Assembly: GCA_030533445.1 (NCBI GenBank)
Contig: CM060069.1
Coordinates: 28,893,337 to 28,957,336, forward strand
Origin: Cyprinodon diabolis
Taxonomy: Eukaryota > Chordata > Actinopteri > Cyprinodontiformes > Cyprinodontidae
Length of the DNA stretch: 64,000 nucleotides
Reading direction: 5' to 3'
In this document: piece after piece, positions 39,926 through 51,714 of the stretch
Numbering within the stretch: the first letter of the stretch is position 1
Layout: each line of letters opens with the position of its first letter
Program-made: the position numbers and the translations under genes
Notes under the pieces: generated by a model
The model's database searches: none
Told to the model about the DNA's origin: nothing
The model's input: the letters and a program-made list of their open reading frames with translations, nothing else

Positions 39926-41880
39926 AAAAAAAAAAATAAACAACATAAATTTAATCTTTAGTCTGTATATCTTGTCTAAAGTGTGTATTCATCGGTGTAT
40001 ATCTCTAGAAAACTCTTTCAAACGATTTGAAATCTGGATTATTGGAAGCATGTTAAAAGTTTTCTCGGTGCTATGTCACTTTTGCATTTTCTCTTTTTAT
40101 CTATGATTATTTATTATCCATGGTTATGGTATTTATTTTATGTTTGATTGATATCTATAAATTGATGCATCTTTAACTTGCTGCTCCAGCTATTAAATTA
40201 TCCCCTGTGGCCATAAAAAAGTTTATTTGATCTCTATATCGATAATTATATGATTTTCATTGCATTATATGGTTACTTGTTGTGCTGTTTAGGGGGTGGA
40301 TCAGCAAAACAAATCTCTGCGTCATGCCCCCACTCCAAGACATGAAAGGTCCTCCTTAATAAGTTTAATATGTCATCTTGGCCATACCCTTACACAGCTG
40401 CTGAATGGGTCATAGGAGTTTCATTCTTCAGTCCACGTCTGTTGTTTCCCTTGAAGTCTTCTTTGTACCTTCTTTACAAGATCAAGAAGAATAGACCATG
40501 AAATGGTCGGATAGGGAGAGTCTAGAGAGCTCTTACATCCAGAGGGAGTTTGGGGTAGAGCTGGTGATTCACTGAAAGGCAAAGAGCCAGGTATACGGTT
40601 TTGAGCATCTGATAAGTATGCTTCATTTTGCAACTTGCATCAATTTTATTTTATGACACCCTTTAAAATGCGAGTCATGGCCAAGATACTAATCTATTCT
40701 TTTAATTTGTTGTTATTCAAAATCATAGGCAATTACTTATTAGAAAGATGTTATGTATTTCACCAAAAATAGACCCATGCTGGATGCTTTGCTGAAAATA
40801 AATGTTTGAGAATGCTAGCCTCAGCTTGCACTTTTATGCAAAATTAATGTACAGCTGCATATGTTCATCTACTGTCAAACTGTCAGCTTTCCTTTGCCTT
40901 CTCTGCAGGAGATTTGGGTAGTGGATTTATATGTGACAGGGATGTCTGCTGTACATATTTACGTGTCTGTGTCAAAAGGAATGACAAGACACAGCAAGCG
41001 ATAAAAGTGAAAAAATATTAAGTACACAGACAGGGTAAAGGGCAGATGTTTAACTTGAAAGCAAACTAAAAACAAAAAATTGCATGGGAGGAAGTTGGGG
41101 AGTGACACAAAGAACAAAATAAAGTAGTGTGAATAACATTAAGAACAAATAATTGTTTCATGTCGATTTGAGCTCATTTCGCCATTTTATTTGTCCTATC
41201 ACGCAGGTATTTGTGCGATTGTGCACAGAACAATAAAGAGTATGACAGTCTGCGTATTATTTGATTAAAAACATATTTGCCATTGGGCCATCCACATATG
41301 ATAATTACATTACCTGTATATGATCATTTATCCAATATTATATTGATCAACACTATTGAGAATGTTTTTCCCTGTTCTTATATAACATTGTTTTTTGAGC
41401 TTGAGAAATTTCTGCATCATTTCATGATATCACGAAATGACATGACATGAAGTGTTGTTGTGGCATGCTACTTTTTTCAGACGCAATGCTAAGAATTATA
41501 GTTAATATAATTTGTCCAAAAGAAGCTTGCCCAGTCCTGTTCTTAATTTATATTAGAATGTGTAACATTGAAGATATTCTACCAACACTTTTGAAGTAAG
41601 ATGTGTCAAAGAATATATTTTTTGTTTTGTTTTGCAGTTAGTAGTGTTTACTCTTGGGGTTAGAAAGATACTTAAATATTTGCAAAACATTTTTATAATA
41701 ATAAGTAATCAAATGGTTATGTAACCTTTTTTAAGTATGACAATTTAAGCTGATGAGAATAGTTCACTTATGAAAAAAAGCACAGAACAGAACAATTGTG
41801 TTACGTGACCAATAAGTGAATTAGGAAATTGGGCTGCAGAAAAGTACAGAAAAAAAAAAAAACTTAAAGAGAAAAAAAAC
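39926..41880. other. AT-rich spacer
   Basis: No gene, RNA gene or transposon end was recognised. Confidence 0.4.
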
Positions 41881-41899
41881 ACACTCAAATGTTACTCCA

Positions 41900-42690
41900 A
41901 AAGGTCTTTCTACTGGTTACCAGAGTAAGGAAATGTGAAGAAAATCTAAGAAAACCAGAATGTAGGTCCCAGGATTCAGGTGAGACAGACAGGGGAGGTG
42001 GGGCACCACTCTTCACAGGCAGATTTAGAGAGAGAAACACAGGCAAGGGCCATGATAATCTGACAAAAAGATGATTATCCATGTGAGTCACTTACCTGGT
42101 TTAACAATTCAGTCCATCCTCTTGAGGGAGGGAGGTAGGGTCCAGCCAATAGACTGTCAATAGACTCTGTGAATGCGCACTTTCATCTGGCTTGGTCTGC
42201 CGCAGTTTCTGTAGGCTCGTGAACTCGCAGGCGCGCGCTTTTAGGAAATCCTATACACTACTGTTTATGCTCTAAAAACATTCTAAATGACTTTGTTTCG
42301 AGTAAATTATGGACGCTACCAACTCAGGACACTTGGAATACATTGGACGAGCAGTATGGAGGAATATTGACACGTTTTTGTGGACTTTTATGGACCTTTC
42401 TGCCTCGGGCACCATAGACCTCCATTATTTGAATGTCAGCAGACAGCAAGAAGCCTCCCAGATCTCCAGATGCATTTGAGATATCAAAAAAGTACTCCAG
42501 AGTGTTGTTCAGCATGGGGGTGAGTAGAAAATGAAGGCTAATCATGTTTTGGGTATACTATTCCTTTAAGAAGGGGCGAATAAAGGCGGGAAGAATGAGC
42601 ACTGCACAGCTATGAGCAATCAGAGCCAGGAGAATAGAGTAAAGGGAACAACAGCTACTACCTGACAGGACAGAATCATGGCAATACAAA
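41900..42690 (-). mobile_element. LTR remnant interrupted by a MITE
   Basis: Blocks GATTATCCATGTGAGTCACT and CCTGGTTTAACAATTCAGTC are shared in order with the solo LTR at 23698-24398. Similarity stops near 42170 and a weaker match resumes after about 42577 (ATGAGCACTGCACAGCTATG). The ends are too decayed to place, so the coordinates are approximate. Confidence 0.5.
42175..42577 (-). mobile_element. Truncated TTAA-type MITE
   Basis: The right end, read inward on the minus strand, is TTAAAGGAATAGTATACCCA, followed by a stretch complementary to GGGGGTGAGTAGAAAATGA. This resembles the widespread fish repeat with TTAAAGGGATAGTT-like ends. The matching left terminal repeat was not found, so this copy seems truncated on that side. 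Confidence 0.5.
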
Positions 42691-42699
42691 CTATTGCCC

Positions 42700-43685
42700 T
42701 TTTTTTGATATCTATGAGACATAATCATATCCATCAATCCATTTTCTGTCAGTGCTACCCACTGTTCCACTGAGCAGCCCCAAAATCATATCACATTTTA
42801 TTATTCTTTCCTTCTTTTAAATTAGCTAGACTTCTGGGTGTCCATAGGCTTGTGAAACAAAGTGAGCTTTTTTTTGCCATGGGGCTGCAGGTAGTTTAAG
42901 GTAAACAATATTATGCCTGGATTTCAGTGGTGAAAGTTAGATGCAAGTTTCTCTAATCACAGAGCAGCCTTAGAAGAACCAGAGCCCATAGTCATCACTT
43001 TAGTTAGATGGGGGGAAAAAAAAACAGAAAGCATGTTTACCATGTGTGAAGCTGTAAGGGGAGTATCTCAAGTTCAGATGGTTTATTTTTTCTCTGTGTC
43101 TTTGATCTATTTCCATAAAGCTGTTTGAGAGTGTGGTAACTAAGGGAATAGTCCATAGGGCTTTTTTTTTTTTTGTACCAAAACACAAGAACACTCAGTG
43201 GAAGCATTATCAGGCTGTTTGCTACTGCTACTACAAATCAGTTTAGTAAGATGCAGGGAATTAAACCTTAATAACTACAACAGAGTGTTTTGTTAATCAA
43301 GAAAATCTTTCCTTTTTGCACATTCGTTTTGACCCTTTAAGATTTTGGGGTAAAGTTTTTTCAACTCAAAAATCCTGGATATGGCCGCAAAATATTTTGA
43401 TAATACCAATTATCTGCAGAAGAGCTGAAAATGCTAAAGGTTTATGTCCTCTGAGCTGTAATCAATTTACCCTCTTTAGCACAAGCTTAAGTTTAATGCA
43501 ATAGTTAAGAATTAACCTTTTAATTATAGCAATTAATTACATCAATATTCTGAAATACATTCATTAGTTTATAACTGTTGGTTGGTATCTCAGTAATCAA
43601 TTAAAATATGATGTACATTGTGTGGAATTTGCAATGAGTTCCATGCGAGCTCATTGTCTGTTTGCTAACCTGTCCAGGAAGACTA
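42700..43685. other. AT-rich spacer
   Basis: Only a short repeat-tail-like block (ATCCATCAATCCATTTTCTG, about 42731) was noticed. No gene. Confidence 0.4.
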
Positions 43686-43689
43686 ATTC

Positions 43690-43830
43690 AATTAAATTAA
43701 ATTCAGATTATTTATATAGCGCTAATTCACAACACATGTCATCTCAGGGCGCTTTACAGACACAATTCAAACAAATGACACAATCAAATTTCTTTCCAAA
43801 GAAAACCAGTTAATTGCATCGACTCATTTA
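43690..43830 (+). repeat. GTCATCTCAAGGCACTTTAC-family copy, 5' part
   Basis: Contains TTTATATAGCGCTAATTCAC, ACAACACATGTCATCTCAGG and AAAACCAGTTAATTGCATCG in the family order. It is the best-preserved 5' end of the five copies. Confidence 0.7.
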
Positions 43831-43914
43831 TGGTGTATATATGGCATATACAGTAGGGAAAAAATATTTTACACACTAATGTCTATTTTATCTGTCTGTA
43901 ACTTTTTTTTTTAA

Positions 43915-44400
43915 AGCTAGTGTGTAATAATTACAGGGATATACAGTCAGAAATGTAATATATTATACATAACTATGTTATTTATCATCATCTACGAGCT
44001 CAGCCTCTTAACCTTAATATTTGCGTTGCCGTAGAATTCGTTATTTATAATTACATAGGAGCGGGTCTCGCAGCCATGGAGGCAGACATCTTTGCGCTAC
44101 GGCAGTGCAGAGCCAACAAACTAGCGATTGCGAGATCGCCCATTACGCTCGAAAGTAACTACGGCAAGTTGAGAGAGATGAACTGAGACGGTACTGAACA
44201 ATAGATGGCAGTAATAAAATTATCTATGTAAACAAACCTCATCACTTGAGAAGGTAGGTGATGCGGACGTCGTGGAAGACATTTTGTCTCGTAACGCTCG
44301 CCGTACTGTTGGGGGGGAGAAGCGGTGTGAGGGAGATGTTCATGTTGCTGCGGTCTGCAGTCTGGACGCTAGATGTCGCCTAAAATTACACACTGTAGCT
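43915..44400. mobile_element. TTAA-target MITE, copy 1 (core type A)
   Basis: Ends AGCTAGTGTGTAATAATTAC and, inward from the right, AGCTACAGTGTGTAATTTTA, flanked by TTAA at 43911-43914 and 44401-44404. The left end has lost CA. It contains GCAGCCATGGAGGCAGAC, TTGCGAGATCGCCC and AGATGTCGC landmarks. Its TTAA target suggests piggyBac- or Kolobok-type mobilisation (inference). Confidence 0.8.
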
Positions 44401-44404
44401 TTAA

Positions 44405-45285
44405 TACCATATGTGGAGACCTTCACAGCTATCTGCAGACTTGAGACTAGTTAGAAAAACCTTGCCTAGACCAGAACAGGCAGAACATTGGCACAAGACT
44501 GTATCTGTTCCCCTTGCAAGAATAAATAAATGTTGCTTGAATGAAGAACACCAATCTCACTTTGTTAATATAAGACCTAGACTTTTTGTTCAGACAACCT
44601 CTCTGTTTTAGACTGAAGAGTCTGAAACTTCCTGACCAGGCTATATGTTTGCTTTTCCTTTATTATCTGAATTTACAAACAGTCTAGGTTTGTACATTTC
44701 TAATGAACCTGGTCATTGCTCTATTGGCAAATGTTGCTCTTTGGCCTACAAACATTTTTTTTTTCATGGTCACCTAAATCCTTGTTAGTGCTTTTCTTAA
44801 AAAAAAAGTACCTTTTAACAAACGTATACATCACCTCTATGTTGCTTCCATAGGTATTAAGAGTATCGGCGGCAACCATGTTTGTCTTTAATAACTGGTT
44901 ATTAACAACTGTTGTCACCTGCATAAAAGCAAGAGTGCTTTTAGTGTAATGATCAGCAATCGCTTTATCCTTACAGAACGCTAAAAAGTAAAAGGTTTTA
45001 GCATTAATGTTATAATAACAACTTTTAATCATCATCATCTCCTACTAAACAATTGAATTCTTTAATCTATTAGAAAAATATGAATTTCAGACTCAAGTAT
45101 TGTGTATTCAACATAATTGACAGTGTAATATAAGCATCATAAATTCAATTAATTAAATGCATTGTAAATCCTTGGTAATGGAAACCTTTTAGTGTTGAAT
45201 GAAAAAATCTCTCAGATAGTTAATGCTTACAGGGAAAAAATAAGATTAAACTGTAAAAAAAAACAAAAAAACAAAAAAAAAAGAA
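44405..45285. other. AT-rich spacer
   Basis: No supported gene. The short ORFs show no domain. Confidence 0.4.
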
Positions 45286-45289
45286 TATA

Positions 45290-45700
45290 TACTCCCTCTT
45301 CCCAGACACCCGCTCCAGTACCTCTGGGGGAAGATTGAGGTGTTACACGGCCAGATTGGAGACATAGTCCCTCCAGCATACCCTGGGAGGTCCCCTTGGC
45401 CTCCTGCCAGTGGGATGTGCTTGAAACACCTTCTTTGGGAAGCATCCAAGGGGCATCCAAAACAAATATCTGAGCCAACTCAGCTGACACCTCCTAATAT
45501 GAAGTAGATGCAGCTCTATTTCGAGCCTCTCTCGGATGACCAAGCCCCTCACGCGTCCTTTTAGGGAGTGTCTGGTCATGATCCAAATCACACAACCATT
45601 GGTGAGGGTAAGAACATAGATTAACTGATAAATCATGAACTTTGCTTTCCGACTGTTCTCTCAGTAGACAATAGATTGTTGCAGCATCCACATAATGCCA
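45290..45700 (-). pseudogene. Rex3/RTE-like LINE ORF end
   Basis: Minus-strand frames carry TLTNGCVIWIMTRHS, KGRVRGLVIRERLEIELHLL, RRCQLSWLRYLFWMP and HPTGRRPRGPPRVCWRDYVS. This is the C-terminal region characteristic of Rex3/RTE-type fish retrotransposons after the RT domain. The frame shifts between 45343-45636 and 45246-45490, and the end reads VPQRYWSGCLGRG-like before an A-rich stretch. The RT and endonuclease domains are absent. It is a 5'-truncated dead copy. Confidence 0.75.
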
Positions 45701-45955
45701 CCAATTAATTTATTAATTTCATGCTCCATTCTTTTTTTTTTCCTTTCATAAATTCATCACTTTAGATCCTAGCTGGGACTCAGATGGCCCAAACCATAGC
45801 TTTAATATTACCACATGCTAAAAGAAACATTGTAAGATTACTTTAAATCTAAATCTAGAGGAGTAAATAATCTTGGATTCCACCATATGCCTCTCATTAT
45901 TCTGAATTATTTGCATGGTTCACAGAATCTCTTTAAATAAAAATATTAAACTTAA

Positions 45956-46464
45956 AGCTACAGTGTGTAATAATTACAGGGATATACAGTCAGAAATGTA
46001 ATATATTATACATAACTATGTTATTTATCATCATCTACGAGCTCAGCCTCTTAACCTTAATATTTGCGTTGCCTTAGAATTCGTGATTTATAATTACATA
46101 GGAGCGGGTCTCGCAGCCATGGAGGCAGACATCTTTGCGCTACGGCAGCGCAGAGCCAACAAACTAGCGAAGCAGCTCACCAAAGCGTCACAACGATGTA
46201 GAAAAAATAACGGGTATATTTATTATCTTAAGTCTACATGAAATCTATACCCTACACAGACTAATTAAATACTATCTGTAAAATTATCTATGTAAACAAA
46301 CCTCATCACTTGAGAAGGTAGGTGATGCGGACGTCGTGGAAGACATTTTGTCCCGTTGCGCTCGCCGTACTGTTGGGGGGGAGAAGCGGTGGGGGGGAGA
46401 TGTTCATGTTGCTGCGGTCTGCAGTCTGGACGTTAGATGTCGCTGAAAATTACACACTGTAGCT
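45956..46464. mobile_element. TTAA-target MITE, copy 2 (core type B)
   Basis: Ends AGCTACAGTGTGTAATAATT and, inward, AGCTACAGTGTGTAATTTTC, flanked by TTAA at 45952-45955 and 46465-46468. The first 210 bp and last 190 bp match copies 1 and 3. The middle (about 46170-46270, AGCAGCTCACCAAAGCGTCA onwards) is different. Confidence 0.85.
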
Positions 46465-46469
46465 TTAAC

Positions 46470-48490
46470 TAAAGAATAATTTTTCTAAATTTCTTTTTAA
46501 ACACTTTTTATCAAAGCTTGTGTAAAACTAGTATATTTAAATGAATAATTCTGTTATGGAATCTGTTTTCAATATTTTGATGGCAACCTGTTTATTTTCA
46601 AAGTTCCATTATGAAAAAGTGATTTTTCTCCTTGGTTTTGTATTAAAGCATTACATTAGCATCTAGTTTTCAGGGTTGTTTTGTAAGCTGCACAAAAATT
46701 AAAGAGATATGCAGGGAAAAGGGACAGTCAAGAAAATGCTCCTACATCCACGAAAAACTCCTGCAACATTATTTGAAGTTATGCAGACTCATGCATTTGT
46801 TACTGAGATATTAAAATGTCATTGACAGCTTTATAAATTTGATTTTTGTTGCAACTGGCTGCAGTCTGTACAAAAATATGTAATGTCCCTCTACACTGCT
46901 GCTGCTTAGATAAAAATGGCAATTTTGAATGCTTTGTTTAAACCCAAAGAAATATAAACATTGAAATAAAAATAAGATGTTGTTGTGCATACTTTAGAAC
47001 AAACTGAGGTGCTTTAATGCATTTATTTTGATATTACATACCTGAACTGTTACTTTGGAAAACAGAACATAATTGTTCCATTTCATGTTTTTACATGTGC
47101 ATCCTCAAAATACATTTATGAAACCATCTCATGCTTGACTTACAAGTTATTCAATGAGGTTGTGAGTAAGTGATCATAGAGTTGCAGAATTATTCAAATA
47201 CCCCAGGCAAACTGCAGTTTGTGTGCATGTGGGAGGGGTGCATGTGCTTGTAATTAGGACAACACTGATAGAGATGTGTGTAAATCAGATACTGTACTTG
47301 TTATCAGCTATTAATGCTAATGACATTTCCTCTTTAAACAACTCATTTGATTGCAATTATCAACAGGTATAACACTAATTAACCTTCTGTTGCCCCCGCC
47401 CCTATCTTAATGTGGTACAAACATAAACGACCAAAACCTGGCATCCTAAACTTCCCTCTTTTTTCATTTTACCTTTTTGTGTAGCTTCCTAAGATAACCT
47501 TATCAGTTATTATTACATAAGAGGGTTTATTTTACTTTATTTCAAAAATTACAGGATCACAAGACAGTAAAAAATGTTATGTAAAAAGAAAAAAAAGAAA
47601 AAACAACAATTATATTATACTCCAAAGAAACTAAAGCCAGATTGTATATTTACCAGTTTACACAGTGTTTAATACAATGCAAAGATCAGTTTAGGTGATT
47701 TTGTTATATTAATTCTTAAAAAATATGCAGTTTATTTCTATCTCGCAATAGATTAAGTCTATCTATCAATTCACCATATCACTTTCAGCATAAGAACCTG
47801 GTATCCATCTTAAGTCATCCATTCTTTAGTAGATTTTGGACATCTTGGACAAATTACAAGTCCATCACAGTCCAAAGCTATAAATATATATTTATTTATT
47901 TATTAATATTAATGGATGAACACACAAGACTTTTAGATAATGTTTGGTTTTTACTTAGCTCCATATTGAAGTATCAACATTTCAGGTACCAAGCTTGCTG
48001 TTTTTTTTATATGATATTTTCTTCAATTAAGAATTTTATACAATTTTCATCCTTAGTTTCAATATTTCCTCCTCCTGGGGGAAGCAATAACCATTTCTGT
48101 TCTGTTATATTTATTCTGGCTACTTTCCTACCTGACACCACATATCATGAAAATGTATTGTTTGCTGCAAGAGGTCTCAGGCTTTGTTCATCCTTCCGAA
48201 AATAGAGTCTGTTTGCAAAATAAGTGGTTGGAAGTTTTATTTTTGAAGAATGATTGAGGCATGTGTTTGTTAGTGACTGTCAGTTTACCAATTAAGTTGA
48301 CCAAGTTCTTGGTCAACTTCGGCTTCTACCTCAACAACAAGACCCACAGCATTTGGTAGAAAATCCAGTCTGTCACAACCTATAGGAGGACCACAAAAAC
48401 ACTATCCCATGGGACATCACCATTTTAGATAGCGTAAACACATGACAGGTTTGACAGGCTGAACACAGACTGACCTTAAAAAGTCCCCTG
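46470..48490. other. AT-rich spacer
   Basis: No gene or element was recognised. The interval 47195-47400 is a possible conserved noncoding block. Confidence 0.4.
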
Positions 48491-48499
48491 TGACCCCAC

Positions 48500-48730
48500 A
48501 GACACACATACACAGGTCTTTAAGGTTTTGAAAGAGGTGAATCCCAACAAAGCAGTGGGAATGCCTCCCAAAGTACTGAAGGCTTGTGGGGAACAACTAC
48601 CCAGCGTGTGTGCCGATATCTTCAACACACCACCATCCTAGGTTGTAGTCCCAACATACTCAAAACCTCTATTATAAGACCAATTCCCAAGAGACTGCCA
48701 TTCTGAGAGATTTTGCACAAGAATTCCAAT
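48500..48730 (+). pseudogene. L2-like LINE reverse-transcriptase fragment
   Basis: Plus-strand translation gives VLKEVNPNKAVGMPPKVLKA, CGEQLPSVCADIFNT and then a VVVPTYSKPLL-like segment, the RT domain 1-2 region of L2-type LINEs (NPxKAxGPD, the acidic residue here Met/Pro). A preceding stretch (48290-48420) may contain more of the element in other frames. It is isolated, with no 3' end. Confidence 0.65.
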
Positions 48731-48844
48731 GTGATTGACTGATGGTTAAGTACTAATGATAAATAAAAAACCTTGATTCCTGGGAAATGTACAAATATAA
48801 ATAGAACGTTCTTGATCTCACAAGGGAGAAATTAACTCTCTGCA

Positions 48845-49021
48845 TTTAACCCATCCCGTTGTAAAGCAGTGGGCTGCTACTATGCAATGCCTGGGGAGCA
48901 GCGTGCGGTCAAAGATCTTGCTCAGAGACTCAGAGTGTTGGCTGTTGGTTCGAAACCACGTAGTTGCAACTTACTCAGAGCATAAGTGCACTGCTCTAAC
49001 CACTAGGCCAACACTCACCCT
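48845..49021 (-). repeat. tRNA-derived SINE-like repeat with A and B boxes
   Basis: On the minus strand the order is GTTGGCCTAGTGGTTAGAGC (a good pol III A box), about 35 bp, then a GTGGTTTCGAACCAACAGCC block (B box, one base longer than GGTTCGAANCC), then a unique body with GCACGCTGCTCCCCAGGCAT and GGGTTAAATGCAG. A poly(T) run lies beyond its 5' end at 49024-49039. Confidence 0.65.
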
Positions 49022-49524
49022 CCTTTTTTTTTTTTTTTTATTAATTGAAATGTGTTCTTATTTGCCATCGCCACAAGACCTGACCAGCCGGGTTAAGACA
49101 GAGGCAAGATAAGACACAGAGATATAGATTTTCGTTTTGCCTGCATGGAATATTTTTTTTTGAATAAGCTGCCACCATTTATTTAGGATTGCACACTCCC
49201 AAATCCAAAAATGGACACCAGGTTCAGACTGGGGCAAATGTCAGCAGTTCTTTAACCTGGCATTATTCCTACCATAATTCCACCTGATGAAGAAGCCAGA
49301 CCTGTAAGTACATCAAACTGTGTGCTAAATTGTAACTAATGTTGAGTTAGCTAATTATATGTATCTGTAATAGTGTGCATCACGTTTTTGAGCACAATGT
49401 GCTGTTTGTGTGTTTTTGTATTAAAAACAAACTGACCTGCAGTTTTGGGGTAAACAGTATTAAATAATAACAACATTGGTAGGAGAAGTTAGAATAAAAC
49501 ATAAGAAGTGATTTATTCTTTCAT

Positions 49525-49590
49525 GAACAGAGTAATCTAACTAATTACTTTTACTTTTTAGTAACACCGTTTTGTTACTTGCAATTGTAT
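49525..49590 (+). repeat. hAT terminal-region remnant
   Basis: GTAATCTAACTAATTACTTT followed by AGTAACACCGTTTTGTTACT resembles the subterminal pattern of the hAT element ending at 23135, read on the opposite strand. No partner end was found. Confidence 0.35.
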
Positions 49591-49637
49591 GTGATGTGTT
49601 ACCTGAACTCAATCATTTCTATTTCTTTTTCATAAGG

Positions 49638-49802
49638 CAACTATATGCAGCAGGAGAGGACTGCTTTCAGCTCAGGGATGGGAGTAAAAGAGCTCAGATA
49701 GGTATACATGTCATCAAAATGCTGAGAAACCATCAAGTGGACAGGTGTTCAAGATGCACTGATGGCTCTCACATACTGAAAGAAGTCCTGCAGATTCAAT
49801 GA
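49638..49802 (+). other. Candidate terminal exon with poly(A) signal
   Basis: A pyrimidine-rich run ending CATAAG precedes a 54-codon open frame that starts RQLYAAGEDCFQLRDGSKRA, contains a CSRC motif and ends at TGA 49800-49802. AATAAA follows at about 49863. The frame's composition is protein-like. No family was recognised, the acceptor lacks a strong CAG, and the hAT-like remnant just upstream leaves a transposon origin possible. Confidence 0.2.
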
Positions 49803-49879
49803 CTGCTGAAAGCTGTTTTTGTAATATACTTATTATGTGTGTATTCAAATACTTTATCCACCAATAAAGCTCCTCACAT

Positions 49880-51710
49880 TACTGAGTATTTTTTTTGGAA
49901 TTTGAAAAATTCCTCTCAGATTAGACACCAAAAATGAGTACATTTTTTCCACTGAGAGATCAATAACGTAAATCAATCAATCAATCCTTTGCACAAGCTG
50001 TTATGGTTTTCCCCTTCCTATTCTCCCAAAGGCTGCGCCCCAACAACCCGCAACCATGACAACTAGTCAGAGTTGGTAAAGATAGGGTAGAAGCGTGGAA
50101 TAATGCATTAAATAAATGCAATAGCTTGACCGATGAGCTGCTACAAACTGCTACGAGCTTAGTTCCCTCGATGACATCATAAGGGGAATGCTTTTTTAAA
50201 CAGACCATTTTGAGCACACATTATTTAAAAGGTGGAGAAAAGCAGTAAAAAGCAGCAGTACATTTGTGAACCTCACACAGTCATATTTTGGACACATATG
50301 ACTGTTACAAAATGTTTATAATGTGAATTTTGCATAATTTTGGACCTTGCGTGTTTTTCTCCCAGCTGGCTCTTTTTCAGTTGAACAAAAAAACAAAAAA
50401 ACAAACACTCTCTTTAAGGTTTTAGATGTTGTAAAACTGATTTTCCAATACAATTTTTTAGTGTTTTATGAAACAGTTAAAAAGCTGAAGTGATTTAGGA
50501 GTAAACAACAAACTGTCCACATGAACAACATTTGAAAGATAAAATTATGTGGTGGGGGAAGGCTTCTGATCTCTAGGCCACACGCAAAGTATACCCAGAA
50601 GAGAGCCCAGGGGTCCAAAGCCAAGGCATGAACAAACCTACAGGGCCAGGATGCCTTGCTTAGCAGCCATCAGGAATGAGACAGCATCCAACCTTGCCCC
50701 TAGATACTGTAGCTAACAGTGCTCTAGCAGACACAATCTGAGACTTCCCTTTTATTAAAAACACTGTCTGGGCCAACCTTGCTAGAAGTAGGTTTGATGT
50801 GATATTTACCTTTAACATAGCTTGCTTAATTGTTGGATTTTGCATCATAAAGCTAATTGTTTGTGTTCATTTCACCGTATGAATGATTGCTGAGTTGTTG
50901 AGTGCTGATCGTATGGTGTTTGAGGCTGATCACGCCAAATATCACATTTTGTAGGCTTTTTTAAATTCAGTCCCTTACATTTTTTTTCGCTTGTGAGGAT
51001 TGGCATAGAGATGTTGCACAAAACTGAATAAAAAAGATTTAAAACTATTGTGGCAACTTAAGCATTTTATTGTCTTTGGTGCATTTCCTCATTACAGTAT
51101 ACTTTTTTTTTTACAAAGAATATTTATCTTATAAGTACTCAAGTGAGTTCAGGTGCTTGTACAGAGTTCGTGTGAGGAAAGCAAAGACTTGAGGATGACG
51201 TTGTGTTCTGTGTGCGTCACAATCTCCCAGGGACAATTCACATTGCCGGGTGAAAAGAAGCTGCTGTCCTTTCAGTGTTTATCGAATGAGACATGAGGCT
51301 GTTCAAACTCCCGACGGAACAGCTTAAACGTATGTGATGACAGCTTTTTTTTTTATTTTGGAGCCGTGAAGTTGATAAGTACTCATATCCCTCAATTTTC
51401 ATTTTCCTCAATTTATTTTAGGTTATAGCTAAACCTCAACGCATTTTATTTATTTATGTGGTAACCAACACATAAAGAAATAAATGTGAAATGTAAGGTA
51501 AAAGACATCCAGGTTCTTGCTCTATCGAACCCTTCTAAATATTTCCCTCACAGGAATCATGGAAATGGTATTTCTATTTTAATATATTTTCAATATGACT
51601 TCAGACTACAAAAATAGCGGAATTATTCACTCTTTAAGGAATTTAAATAAAACAAAAGTTTTTGAAGTACCATCTCATGAAATTCGAGAGAACATTTTTT
51701 TTTATTGTCT
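49880..51710. other. AT-rich spacer
   Basis: No supported gene. The 50540-50760 stretch is less AT-rich but has no recognised domain or terminal repeat. Confidence 0.4.
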
Positions 51711-51714
51711 ATTG

